A DNA stretch of 22,528 bases, from positions 1 through 22,528 of the forward strand of contig CALNBU010000370.1 in NCBI GenBank assembly GCA_937875615.1, in the 5' to 3' direction. The stretch is from an uncultured Archangium sp. (GTDB lineage Bacteria > Myxococcota > Myxococcia > Myxococcales > Myxococcaceae). Below are positions 1 to 9,407 of the stretch, piece after piece (the first letter of the stretch is position 1; the number at the start of each line of letters is the position of its first letter). Position numbers and translations under genes: made by a program. Under the pieces are notes generated by a model that saw nothing but the letters and a program-made list of their open reading frames with translations, ran no database searches and was not told where the DNA came from.

Positions 1-746
1 TGGATGTTGGAGCGGAACTCGCCCTTCTTCGCCTTGCGGCGCATGGCGCCCACCACGGTGTCGCCCACCACCAGCGCGCGCACGTCGCGGCCCTCGCTCT
101 CCGCGACGAACTCCTGGAGGACGATCTCCTGGCCCAGGTCCCAGAAGGTGTCGAGGATGGTCTGCACCTCCGGCAGCGTGTGGGCGATCATCACGCCCAC
201 GCCCTGGGTGCCCTTGATCAGCTTGATGATGACGGGCAGTCCGCCCACCTCCTGCACCAGCTTGCGCACGTTGCCGCGGTCGTGCGCCATCACCGTGCGG
301 GGCATGTCCAGCCCCGCGCGGGCGAGGAACTGGAGCGCGCGCAGCTTGTCGCGGCTGCGCGCGATGGCCGTGGGCGGGTTGAGCACCGGCACGTCCATCA
401 TCTCGAAGTGGTTCACCACCGCCAGGCCGTACGCGGTGATGGACGCGCCAATGCGCGGAATCACCACGTCCACGCCCTTCACCTCCGCGCCGCGGTAGGT
501 CATGCGCGGCTGGCCGCGGGCCAGCAGCAGGCAGCAGCGCAGCGTGTCGAACACGAGCGCCCGGTGCCCCCGGGCCTTGATGGCCTCCACCAGCCGGCGC
601 GTCGAGTACAGCGAGCGCTTGCGGGACAGGATGGCCACGGTCTTCTTCGCGCGGGGCCGCTTGGGTCGCGGTGCGTCACCGCGCTCGGGTGCCTGTGCGC
701 CAGGCGGGACGGGCGCCTTCTTCGGCTGGGCTTTTCGGGGGGGCAT
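1..746 (-). CDS. rimK: RimK-like ATP-grasp ligase, 3' end cut by window edge
   Basis: Reads leftward off the window; 248 complete codons are visible and the C-terminal part is missing. After a basic Pro/Lys-rich extension of about 38 residues, the protein follows the RimK pattern: VAILSRKRSLYSTRRLVEA, then VIPRIGASIT, a run ending ARSRDKLRALQFLARAG, VIKLIKGTQGVGVMIA (ATP-grasp glycine-rich loop), VLQEFVAESEGRDVRALVVG, and RRAK-type RRKAKKGEFRSNI at the edge. E. coli RimK adds glutamates to the C-terminus of ribosomal protein S6; relatives ligate amino acids to other acceptors, so the substrate here is not certain. The start at 746 (ATG) is the first Met in frame and includes the extension, which E. 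coli RimK lacks. It diverges from the sigma-54 activator gene with 77 bp between starts. The family is clear; the exact acceptor is inference. Confidence 0.88.
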   Translation of the reverse strand, partial: MPPRKAQPKKAPVPPGAQAPERGDAPRPKRPRAKKTVAILSRKRSLYSTRRLVEAIKARGHRALVFDTLRCCLLLARGQPRMTYRGAEVKGVDVVIPRIGASITAYGLAVVNHFEMMDVPVLNPPTAIARSRDKLRALQFLARAGLDMPRTVMAHDRGNVRKLVQEVGGLPVIIKLIKGTQGVGVMIAHTLPEVQTILDTFWDLGQEIVLQEFVAESEGRDVRALVVGDTVVGAMRRKAKKGEFRSNI

Positions 747-823
747 GCGGGGCGCGGGACACTAGCACGCACGGGCGTGGAGGCACGGCACGTGGGCACC
801 CTTTGCTATCCTCGCGTTCACTG

Positions 824-2257
<1,434 letters not shown>

Positions 2258-2282
2258 ACCCCACCCCCACGAGGGCCTCCAC

Positions 2283-4022
2283 ATGAGAATCGACCCCCAC
2301 TCCGTCACCGACGACGCGCAGAGCGTCATCCAGCACTTCACCTGGCGCGCCCGCGTCGACTTCGCGCAGCGCCGGTTGCACTGCGAGGTCACCCTGCGGC
2401 TGCAGGCGCCGACGGCCGCCGCCACCCCGCTGGACCTCGACGCGCGCGGCCTCGACGTCGAGGCCGTCACCTCCGCCGAGGGAGCGCCCCTGCGCTGGGC
2501 GCCGCTGCCCACCGACGCGGTGCTGGGGACGCCGCTGCGCGTGCACCTGCCCGCGGGCGTCGGCGCGCTCACCCTGCGCTACCGCACCTCCGCGGAGGCC
2601 TCGGCGCTGCAGTGGCTCGACGCCGCGCAGACGCACGGAGGGCGCCAGCCGTACCTCTTCTCTCAGTGTCAGGCCATCCACGCCCGCTCCCTGGTGCCGC
2701 TGCAGGACACCCCCTCGCGCCGCGTCACCTTCGACGCGTCGCTGGAGGTGCCGGCCGGGCTCACCGCGGTGATGGCCGCCGCGCCCCGACCGCGCGGGGC
2801 CGACGGCCGCTTCCACTTCGAGATGCCGCAGCCCATTCCCCCGTACCTGCTGGCCTTCGCGGTGGGTGACCTGGCCTGCAAGGCGCTCTCGCCGCGCTCG
2901 CAGGTGTGGGCCGAGCCCGGCGTGCTGGAGCGCGCGGCCTGGGAGTTCGCCGAGGTGGAGCGACACCTCCACGCCGCCGAGGCGCTGTTCGGCCCCTACG
3001 ACTGGGAGCGCTTCGACCTGCTGGTGATGCCGCCGTCGTTCCCCTACGGCGGCATGGAGAACCCGCGGCTCACCTTCCTCACCCCCACGCTGCTGGCCGG
3101 CGACCGGAGCCTGGTCAACGTGCTGGCGCACGAGCTGGCCCACTCCTGGACCGGCAACCTGGTCACCAACACCACCGCCGAACACTTCTGGCTCAACGAG
3201 GGCTTCACGGTGTTCGCGGAGCGCCGCATCCTCGAGGCGCTGGAGGGCCCGGAGGTGGCCGCGCTGCACGCCGCGCTGGGCCGCAAGGAGCTCGACGCCG
3301 CCGTGGCCCGCTTCGAGGCGGCCGGCGCGCCGGAGCTGACCAGGCTGCGCACGAAGCTGGAGGGCATCGACCCCGACGAGGCCTTCAGCGTGGTGCCCTA
3401 CGAGAAGGGCTACCTCTTCCTCCGCACCCTCGAGGTGGCGCTGGGCCGAGAGGCCTTCGACGGGCTGCTCCAGCGCTGGCTCGCCGCGCACCGCTTCCAG
3501 GCGGCGGACACCGACGACTTCCTCCGCCACGTCGAGGCGCAGGCGCCGGGCCTGCTGGCCCGCGTCGACGCCGACCGCTGGCTCGACGGCGCCGGCGTCC
3601 CCGACAACGCGCCGGCCTCGGGCTCCTCGCGCCTCGAGGCGCTGCGGCGCGTGGTCGGCACCCTGCCGGAGGTGGCCGACACCGCCGCCTGGAGCACCGC
3701 CGAGTGGCAGCTCTTCCTCGACGCCACCCCGCGGACGCTGGGCCCGGCGCGGCTGGCGGAGCTCGACGCCCGCTTCTCGCTGTCCACCTCGAAGAACGCC
3801 GAGGTCCTCTGCGCCTGGCTGACCCTGGCGCTGCAGAGCGGGCACCTGCAGGTGCTGCCCACCGCCGAGGCCTTCGTCTCGCAGGTGGGCCGCATGAAGT
3901 ACCTCAAGCCGCTCTACGCCGCCCTGCCGCGCGAAGACGCCCGGCGCCTCTTCGCGGCCAACCGCGCGCGCTACCACCCCATCGCGCAACAAGTCGTTGC
4001 CGGGCTGCTGGCGAAGCCTTAA
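2283..4022 (+). CDS. M1-family aminopeptidase, leukotriene A4 hydrolase-like
   Basis: 579 residues, close to the roughly 610 of LTA4 hydrolases. The zinc site is complete: H283-E284-x2-H287 with the third ligand E306 in WLNEGF. The substrate-binding motif is GGMENP (256-261), the LTA4H form of the usual GAMEN. VPYEKG carries the catalytic Tyr373 (equivalent to Tyr383 of LTA4H), and Phe sits where LTA4H has Tyr378. The N-terminal beta domain (about 1-190) and the helical C-terminal domain (about 400-579) match the three-domain layout. There is no signal peptide, so it is probably cytosolic and trims N-terminal residues from peptides; epoxide hydrolase activity cannot be read from sequence. It starts 25 bp after the sigma-54 activator stops, with GAGG at 2271-2274 as ribosome site, so co-transcription is possible. 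Confidence 0.93.
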   Translation: MRIDPHSVTDDAQSVIQHFTWRARVDFAQRRLHCEVTLRLQAPTAAATPLDLDARGLDVEAVTSAEGAPLRWAPLPTDAVLGTPLRVHLPAGVGALTLRYRTSAEASALQWLDAAQTHGGRQPYLFSQCQAIHARSLVPLQDTPSRRVTFDASLEVPAGLTAVMAAAPRPRGADGRFHFEMPQPIPPYLLAFAVGDLACKALSPRSQVWAEPGVLERAAWEFAEVERHLHAAEALFGPYDWERFDLLVMPPSFPYGGMENPRLTFLTPTLLAGDRSLVNVLAHELAHSWTGNLVTNTTAEHFWLNEGFTVFAERRILEALEGPEVAALHAALGRKELDAAVARFEAAGAPELTRLRTKLEGIDPDEAFSVVPYEKGYLFLRTLEVALGREAFDGLLQRWLAAHRFQAADTDDFLRHVEAQAPGLLARVDADRWLDGAGVPDNAPASGSSRLEALRRVVGTLPEVADTAAWSTAEWQLFLDATPRTLGPARLAELDARFSLSTSKNAEVLCAWLTLALQSGHLQVLPTAEAFVSQVGRMKYLKPLYAALPREDARRLFAANRARYHPIAQQVVAGLLAKP

Positions 4023-4034
4023 GGCCTGCGGGCC

Positions 4035-5183
4035 ATGAGCCTCGAAGTCCGCGCCGTCACCAACAAGAAAGAGCTGGAAGTCTTCCTCCGCGTGCCGTGG
4101 ACCATCGGCGTCGACAAGGAGCGGAACTGGGTCCCGCCGCTCCTCGACGACTACCGCAAGCAGCTCGACCCCGCGAAGTCGCCCTTCCTCGCGCACGGCG
4201 AGGTCTCCACCTGGACCGCCTTCAAGGACGGCGCGCCGGTGGGCCGCATCAGCGCGCAGGTCGACTTCGACTACGACAAGACCTGGCCCTACGAGCCGAA
4301 GACCGCCTTCTTCGGCTTCTTCGAGTGCATCGACGACCTGGACGTGGCGAAGGCGCTCTTCGTGCAGGCCGAGGTGTGGGCGCGCAGCAAGGGTCGGGTC
4401 CGCCTGCGCGGCCCCTTCACCCTCGACTCCAAGGGCGAGGTGGGCGCGCTCATCGAGGGCTTCGACGAGCGCCCGCTCATCGGCACCACCTGGAACCGCC
4501 CCTTCATCGGGCCGCTCATCGAGAAGGCCGGCTACCCGAAGGTGAAGGACCTCTACGGCTGGCTCTACGAGAGCAGCACGCCGATGAACGAGTTCACGGC
4601 CAAGGTGGCGAAGAAGACGCGCGAGCTGCCCAACGTGACGGTGCGCACCATGGAGCTCAAGCACATGGGCCGCGAGGCGAAAATCATCCAGGACATCTAC
4701 AACGAGGCCTGGAAGGCGAACTGGAACTTCACGCCCTTCACCGACAAGGAGCTGGAGGTCATCGCCACCGAGTACAAGCTCTTCATCGACGAGCAGCTGG
4801 CCTACGTGGCGGAGGTGGACGGCAAGCCCGCCGCCATGCTCTTCGCGATTCCCGACCTCAACGAGCTCATCCACGACTTCAAGGGCGAGCTGATGAAGAA
4901 CCCACTCAACCTCGCGAAGCTGCTGTGGCGCCTCAAGTTCAACCGCCCGAAGAAGGCGCGGCTCATCCTCCTGGGGGTGAAGAACGAGTTCCGCGCCTCG
5001 CGCAAGTACGGGGCCCTGGCCGCCGTGCTCTACGAGGAGATTTCTATCCGCGGGAAGGCCGCCGGCTACCAGGCGGGCGAGCTGTCGTGGACGCTGGAAG
5101 ACAACGACGCCATCAACCGCGGCATCGAGCGCATGGGCGCGAAGCTGTACAAGAAGTGGCGCGTCTTCGAGCGCAGCCTGTGA
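4035..5183 (+). CDS. YghO-like GNAT-superfamily protein
   Basis: 382 residues, soluble. The opening (EVRAVTNKKELEVFLRVPW, then a WVPPLLDDYRKQLDP segment) and the middle (LRGPFTLDS, NRPFIGPLIEKAGYPKVKDLYGW by pieces) resemble E. coli YghO and related proteins of 380-400 residues that carry a C-terminal acyl-CoA N-acyltransferase fold. The region around IYNEAWKANWNFTPFTDKEL and the following AEVDGKPAAML strand-turn-strand fit the GNAT core (about 210-350). Substrate is unknown for the family. The gene lies 12 bp after the aminopeptidase stop, same strand, so it probably shares its transcript. Its start has no clear Shine-Dalgarno (only AAGG at 4020-4023). Family call is by recall of pattern, not by search. 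Confidence 0.78.
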   Translation: MSLEVRAVTNKKELEVFLRVPWTIGVDKERNWVPPLLDDYRKQLDPAKSPFLAHGEVSTWTAFKDGAPVGRISAQVDFDYDKTWPYEPKTAFFGFFECIDDLDVAKALFVQAEVWARSKGRVRLRGPFTLDSKGEVGALIEGFDERPLIGTTWNRPFIGPLIEKAGYPKVKDLYGWLYESSTPMNEFTAKVAKKTRELPNVTVRTMELKHMGREAKIIQDIYNEAWKANWNFTPFTDKELEVIATEYKLFIDEQLAYVAEVDGKPAAMLFAIPDLNELIHDFKGELMKNPLNLAKLLWRLKFNRPKKARLILLGVKNEFRASRKYGALAAVLYEEISIRGKAAGYQAGELSWTLEDNDAINRGIERMGAKLYKKWRVFERSL

Positions 5184-5201
5184 CGCCCGGCCTCGGCGCC
5201 C

Positions 5202-6002
5202 TCAGATGATGTTCCTCGCCACGCCGCCATCGACGCGCACCGCCGCGCCGTTGGTGGCGCTGGCCGCCCGGCTGCCGAGGTACACAATCAGGTTCGCAAT
5301 CTCCTCGACGGTGATGAAGCGCCCCAGCAGCGAGGTGGGGCGCGCCGTCGCGAAGAACTCCTTCTCCATCACCTCGAAGCTCACGCCCCGCGCCGCGGCG
5401 AGCTGACGCACGAAGTCCCCCACGCCCTCCGAGGCCGTCGGCCCCGGCAGCACGCTGTTGACCGTCACCCCCGTGCCGCTGGTGCGCTCCGCGAGGCCGC
5501 GCGCGACGGCCAGCTGCGCGGTCTTGGTGGTGCCGTAGTGAATCATCTCCGCGGGAATCTGGACCGCCGACTCGCTCGAGATGAAGAGGATGCGCCCGTA
5601 GTTGCGCGCCAGCATCCGCGGGAAGTGATGGCGCGCCAGGCGCACCCCGCTCATCACGTTGGTCTCGAAGAAGCGCAGCCACTCTGCATCGGTGATGTGC
5701 TCGAACTCCACGGGCGCGAAGATGCCCGCGTTGTTCACCAGCACGTCCACCTCGGGGTGCGCGGCAGTCAGGAGGTCCACGCCCTCCGCGGTCGACACGT
5801 CGGCGGCGACGCCCTCCACCTTCGCGCCGGAGACCGCGGCGCGCAGCCGCCCGATGGCCTCCTCGACGCGCGCCCCGGTGCGCCCGTTGACGATGACCCG
5901 GGCCCCCTCTTTCGCGAAGGCCTGGGCGGCGGCGAAGCCGATGCCCGCGGTGGAGCCGGTGATGAGCACGGTCTGGTCGATGAGCGCGAGGTCCATGGGC
6001 AC
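5202..6002 (-). CDS. Short-chain dehydrogenase/reductase (classical SDR)
   Basis: 266 residues. All classical SDR landmarks are present: the nucleotide-binding TGSTAGIG (15-22), NNAG (90-93), catalytic Asn115 (ETNV), Ser143, Tyr156 and Lys160 in the S-x12-Y-x3-K arrangement, and the PGPT turn (187-190). Arg41 after strand beta-2 (NGRT) is compatible with NADP(H). The C-terminus ends in GAAVRVDGGVARNII, usual for the family. The substrate cannot be told. The GTG at 6002 gives MPMDLAL; the ATG two codons later (5996) is an equally plausible start, and neither has a good ribosome site. The gene lies 57 bp after the Ser/Thr kinase on the same strand and converges on the GNAT gene with an 18-bp gap. 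Confidence 0.93.
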   Translation of the reverse strand: MPMDLALIDQTVLITGSTAGIGFAAAQAFAKEGARVIVNGRTGARVEEAIGRLRAAVSGAKVEGVAADVSTAEGVDLLTAAHPEVDVLVNNAGIFAPVEFEHITDAEWLRFFETNVMSGVRLARHHFPRMLARNYGRILFISSESAVQIPAEMIHYGTTKTAQLAVARGLAERTSGTGVTVNSVLPGPTASEGVGDFVRQLAAARGVSFEVMEKEFFATARPTSLLGRFITVEEIANLIVYLGSRAASATNGAAVRVDGGVARNII

Positions 6003-6059
6003 GCTGTCTAATGAGCGCCACCCGCTCGCGCCGCCGTCATTTTCACGGCGAAACGAAGC

Positions 6060-7868
6060 TCACTTCTTCTTCTGCTGCGGCGCCGGCTTCTTCACCACCG
6101 GCGCGGGCGACGACTTCGTCACCGGCGCCTTCTTCACCACCGGCGCGGGCGACGGACGCGGCGCCTCTTCCGGCGCTGGCTGTGGCGGCGGAGGCGGCGG
6201 CTTCGGCACCTCCAGCCCGCGGGCCGACAGCTGCTGGAAGCGACAGCGCCCCTCCAGGCACCCCACCGCCGCGCGCGGCGAACCGCCCAGCAGCTGCTTC
6301 CAGCCGGGCCCCAGGCGCAGCCCGTCGCCCAGCACGCGCGCGTCGCGGCCCTCACCCGCCACCGCGAAGAGCTCCCCCGAGGCGGGGTCGACCTTCAGCG
6401 CCAGCCGCTGGCCCTCGAGCTTCACCAGCAGCGGCGCCTGCATCAGTCCCTTCTTGTCGGGGCCCAGGTTCCACTCCAGCTGAGGTTCGCCCTCGGCGCC
6501 GGAGACGATGAAGGCCACGTAGCGCCCGTTGCTGCCCACCAGCAGCAGCGCGCTGCGCGGCTCTGGTCGCTCGCCGCGGAACAACTTCCACAGGGGCTCC
6601 AACGCGCCCGGCTGCACCGCCTCGGTGTCCACCACCGCCGAGAACTCCACCCCGGCGCCGGGCAGCTCGGCGTCGACCGTGAGCCGCCCGCCGCGCTCGT
6701 CCTGCGGCGGCCCGTACGTCACCACGCCCGCCTTCACTCCGGGCGTGCGCCCGTCGGCCAGCAGCGTCAGCGCGTCGGGCCCTTCGCCCACCGTCCCCTC
6801 GCGCGCGGCCTCGTCGGCGCGCCCGGCCGAGGTGAGGGGCACCGTGGCCTTGAAGTCGGTCATCAGCGCCTTGCCGGCGGGCACCGGGCGGCTCTCGCTG
6901 CGGCTGCGGATGAAGACCGCGCCCACCAGGAAGGTGGCCAACAACACCACCACCCCGGCCACCGTGCGGCCCACGCGCCAGGTCACCTCCCGCACCCGGC
7001 GGGTCAGGCGCTGCGCCTTCGTCTCGCGCGAGGCGGTGAGGAAGCTGCTGTTGACCTGCACCAGCGGCTCGAGGTCGGCGATGAGGCCCGCGGCGCTGGG
7101 GTAGCGGTCGTCGGGCGAGGGCTTGAGGCAGCGGGCGACGATGGCGTCGAGGCGCTTGTCGACGCCCGGCTTCTTGGCCGAGGGCGGGTCGAACTGGCCC
7201 ACCGGCAGCTCGCCGGTCAGCATCTCGTAGAGCATCACCCCCAGCGAGTAGAGGTCGGCGCGGGGCCCGGCGCTGCGCGCGTCGACGGCCTGCTCCGGCG
7301 CCATGTACGACGCGGTGCCCATGGCCACGTGCGTCTGCGTCAGGTTGCGCTGCTGGGCGTGCGTCTCGTCGAAGCCCGCCAGGCCGAAGTCGGTCACCTT
7401 GGGGATGCCGCCGGCCTGCTCGTCGAAGAGGATGTTCTCGGGCTTCAGGTCGCGGTGGATGATGCCGCGCCCGTGCGCGTACTCGATGGCCCGGGCCACC
7501 ATCAGCAACGTCGAGAGCGCCTTGGCCGGGTCGAAGTCGGGCTCGCGCATCTTCTCGCGCAGCGCCGGCCCGTCGACGTACTCCATGACCAGGAAGTAGG
7601 TGTCTCCGGCGTTGCCGCGGTCGACGATGGAGACGATGTTCGGGTGCCGCAGCGACGCCAGCGCGGCGCCCTCCTTCTCGAAGCGGTTGACGAACTGCGG
7701 GTCCTTCGCGAGCTCGCTCTTGAGGAGCTTCACCGCCACCGTGCGCTGCAGCGAGAGCTGCGTGGCCTGGTGCACCTCGCCCATGCCGCCCTTGCCGACG
7801 ACCTGAATGAGCCGGTACCCGGGGATGCTCGACGGTTCGCTCCGCCGACTGATGGTGGTGTCCTTCAT
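6060..7868 (-). CDS. Membrane-anchored Ser/Thr protein kinase (PknB/Hanks type)
   Basis: 602 residues. The N-terminal kinase domain (about 17-270) has the Gly loop GKGGMGEV (25-32), Lys47, Glu66, HRDLKPEN (catalytic Asp140), DFG (160-162) and MAPE (189-192), so it should be active. A basic juxtamembrane stretch leads to one transmembrane helix (about 301-320), placing about 280 residues outside the membrane. That part looks like a beta-rich LamG/concanavalin-like or other sensor domain with no recognised PASTA repeats. It has two Cys close together (CLEGRC) and ends in a Pro/Lys tail (PPPPPP..., two copies of PAPVVKK, final KKK). The ATG at 7868 is chosen because GVGKGG-type kinase sequence begins 17 residues later; the ORF open further upstream to 7967 overlaps a better small gene. 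It begins 5 bp after that gene's stop, suggesting coupled translation. Confidence 0.92.
   Translation of the reverse strand: MKDTTISRRSEPSSIPGYRLIQVVGKGGMGEVHQATQLSLQRTVAVKLLKSELAKDPQFVNRFEKEGAALASLRHPNIVSIVDRGNAGDTYFLVMEYVDGPALREKMREPDFDPAKALSTLLMVARAIEYAHGRGIIHRDLKPENILFDEQAGGIPKVTDFGLAGFDETHAQQRNLTQTHVAMGTASYMAPEQAVDARSAGPRADLYSLGVMLYEMLTGELPVGQFDPPSAKKPGVDKRLDAIVARCLKPSPDDRYPSAAGLIADLEPLVQVNSSFLTASRETKAQRLTRRVREVTWRVGRTVAGVVVLLATFLVGAVFIRSRSESRPVPAGKALMTDFKATVPLTSAGRADEAAREGTVGEGPDALTLLADGRTPGVKAGVVTYGPPQDERGGRLTVDAELPGAGVEFSAVVDTEAVQPGALEPLWKLFRGERPEPRSALLLVGSNGRYVAFIVSGAEGEPQLEWNLGPDKKGLMQAPLLVKLEGQRLALKVDPASGELFAVAGEGRDARVLGDGLRLGPGWKQLLGGSPRAAVGCLEGRCRFQQLSARGLEVPKPPPPPPQPAPEEAPRPSPAPVVKKAPVTKSSPAPVVKKPAPQQKKK
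6087..6154 (-). repeat. Two 26-bp direct repeats in kinase C-terminal tail
   Basis: The 26-bp sequence at 6087-6112 recurs at 6129-6154, a 42-bp (14-codon) period, in the same frame of the kinase gene. Both copies encode the PAPVVKK unit of the Pro/Lys-rich tail. The tail is probably disordered and positively charged on the outer side of the membrane. The repeat is likely a local tandem duplication that may vary in copy number between strains (inference). Confidence 0.8.
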
Positions 7869-7873
7869 GCCCG

Positions 7874-8074
7874 TCACTTCGGCTGCTTGAGCAGCTCTTT
7901 GAAGCTGCGCTTCGGCTGCTGCGCCCGACGAAGCTCGTCGGCCAACGCCTCGCGCGCCGCGCCCCACCGCCGGGTCAGCGTCTCGTCGGTGGCCTGGGTG
8001 GCCTCGTTCTTCGAGACCGGACTCAGCGGCCTGATGCCCTCGATGCGCCGCTCGGGGTTGTATTCGCTACCCAT
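7874..8074 (-). CDS. Small charged hypothetical protein upstream of kinase
   Basis: 66 residues, not recognised. It is hydrophilic and helical-looking, rich in Arg, Glu, Lys and Ala (WGAAREALADELRRAQQPKR), with a basic C-terminus (SFKELLKQPK) and no Cys, signal or membrane segment. Support for it being real: it has an ATG at 8074, it stops 5 bp before the kinase start, it fills the gap between the kinase and the divergent pirin gene, and alternative frames there look like shadows. It may be the first gene of a kinase/SDR transcript. Only 29 bp separate its start from the divergent pirin start. A regulatory role for the kinase is possible but unproven. Confidence 0.55.
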   Translation of the reverse strand: MGSEYNPERRIEGIRPLSPVSKNEATQATDETLTRRWGAAREALADELRRAQQPKRSFKELLKQPK

Positions 8075-8103
8075 CGCGTTTCGAGCGTTACACAGTTCGA
8101 CCC

Positions 8104-8985
8104 GTGGCGCTCATCGAACTCAGGTTGAACGGTAAGACCGCGCCGGTGGGAGACTTCAACGTCACCCGGGCGCTCCCCCAGGTCGAGCGCCGCTTCGTCG
8201 GCCCCTTCTGCTTCTTCGACCACATGGGGCCGCACACCGCGACGGGCGCCGCCGACGGGGGCGTGGCGCCCCACCCGCACATCGGCCTCTCCACGGTGAC
8301 CTGGCTCTTCGAGGGCGAGGTGCTGCACCGCGACTCCCTCGGCACCGAGCAGCTGATTCGCCCCGGCGAGGTGAACTGGATGACGGCCGGCCGCGGCATC
8401 GTGCACAGCGAGCGCACGCCCGCGCACCTGCTGGGTCGGCCCGCGCCGCTGCACGGCCTGCAAATCTGGGTCGGCCTGCCCGCGGCGCTCGAGGAGTGCG
8501 CGCCCTCCTTCCAGCACGCCGACGCCAACCAGTTGCCGCACCTCGAGGCGCCGGGGCTCGACGCCTGCGTGGTGCTGGGCCGGTGGGAGGGCCGCACCTC
8601 GCCCGTGCAGGTGTCGTCGCCGCTCTCCTACGTGGTGGCGACGCTGCAGCCCGGCGCCACCCTGCCGCTGCCCGCCGACTTCCCCGAGCGTGCGGTGTAC
8701 GTGGTGGAGGGAGACGTGGAGCTCGGCGGCGAGTCGTTGGGCGCGCGACAGCTGGCGGTGCTGCGAACCGGCGAGGCCGGCGCGCTGCGCGCGAAGACGG
8801 TCAGCCGCGTCGCCCTGCTGGGCGGGGAGCCGCTGGACGGGCCCCGCTTCATGATGTGGAACTTCGTCTCCAGCCGCAAAGAGCGCCTGGAGCAGGCTCG
8901 CCGCGACTGGACAGCGCGGCGGTTTCCCACCGTGCCCGGCGACGCCGAGGCCCGCGTACCCTTCCCAGGAGAAGACCGGACATGA
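8104..8985 (+). CDS. Pirin-family cupin protein
   Basis: 293 residues, the usual pirin length. The N-terminal cupin carries all four metal ligands at positions matching human pirin: His57, His59 (APHPHIGLSTVTW), His101 and Glu103 (GIVHSERT). The motif FCFFDHMGP (35-43) is also characteristic. The C-terminal cupin (about 170-290) ends with FMMWNFVSSRKERLEQARRDW, the conserved pirin tail. Bacterial pirins such as YhhW have quercetin 2,3-dioxygenase activity; others act as redox-sensitive regulators. The start is GTG at 8104, because homology begins at once and no better ATG is in frame. The last codon overlaps the OsmC gene (ATGA), so the two are made together. Confidence 0.95.
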   Translation: MALIELRLNGKTAPVGDFNVTRALPQVERRFVGPFCFFDHMGPHTATGAADGGVAPHPHIGLSTVTWLFEGEVLHRDSLGTEQLIRPGEVNWMTAGRGIVHSERTPAHLLGRPAPLHGLQIWVGLPAALEECAPSFQHADANQLPHLEAPGLDACVVLGRWEGRTSPVQVSSPLSYVVATLQPGATLPLPADFPERAVYVVEGDVELGGESLGARQLAVLRTGEAGALRAKTVSRVALLGGEPLDGPRFMMWNFVSSRKERLEQARRDWTARRFPTVPGDAEARVPFPGEDRT

Positions 8986-9401
8986 CGCACCCCATCCGCA
9001 GTGAGACCGAGGCGAAGGGCAGCACCCGACAGCGCCTGACCTTCCCCACCGGCGCGGTGTGGCCGGTGGAGACGCAGGAGGGCGGCGCGGCGACGCAGCC
9101 CGGCGCGCACGAGCTCTTCGACGCCTCGCTCGCCGCCTGCAAGGCCCTCACCGCCCACTGGTACGCGCAGCAGCGCAGCTTCCCCCTCGACAGGGTGGTG
9201 GTCGAGCTGGAGCGCGACGACAGCCACGAGCGCGACAAGGACGCGCCCTGGTACGGCCTCTCCCTGACGCTGCACTTCGAGGGCGAGGGGCTGACCGTCG
9301 AGCAACAGAAGCGCCTGCACGACGTGGTGGAGCGCTGCCCCATCCACAAGCTGATGACCAGCACCGAGGTGCGCATCACCACCGCGCCCTTCGCGCCCTG
9401 A
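8982..9401 (+). CDS. OsmC/Ohr-family peroxiredoxin-like protein
   Basis: 139 residues, typical OsmC length. The two conserved cysteines are Cys53 in DASLAACKALTA and Cys119 in ERCPIHKLM, at the family's expected spacing. An RLTF/WPVETQEGG segment and the paired beta strands (VVVELERDD..., LSLTLHFEG) complete the fold. OsmC/Ohr proteins reduce organic hydroperoxides with these thiols; the CPIHKLM version belongs to the general OsmC-like branch, so a peroxidase role is probable but not certain. The ATG at 8982 overlaps the pirin stop by ATGA, with AGGAGA (8967-8972) just upstream as ribosome site. Converges on the STAS-like gene with a 6-bp gap. Confidence 0.93.
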   Translation: MTHPIRSETEAKGSTRQRLTFPTGAVWPVETQEGGAATQPGAHELFDASLAACKALTAHWYAQQRSFPLDRVVVELERDDSHERDKDAPWYGLSLTLHFEGEGLTVEQQKRLHDVVERCPIHKLMTSTEVRITTAPFAP

Positions 9402-9407
9402 CGGGCC

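Noticed and set aside
793..806. Possible sigma-54 promoter (GGGCAC...TTTGCT) before the FHA activator
   Set aside because: The -24 GG and -12 GC are one to two bases too close, a spacing sigma-54 does not tolerate.
2906..5209. 767-residue open frame on the plus strand
   Set aside because: Out-of-frame shadow spanning two real genes with full catalytic motifs; Arg/Gly/Ala repetitive composition.
7869..7967. Longer start for the Ser/Thr kinase
   Set aside because: The added 33 residues are Arg/Ala/Gly-rich, overlap the small upstream gene and add nothing before the kinase domain.
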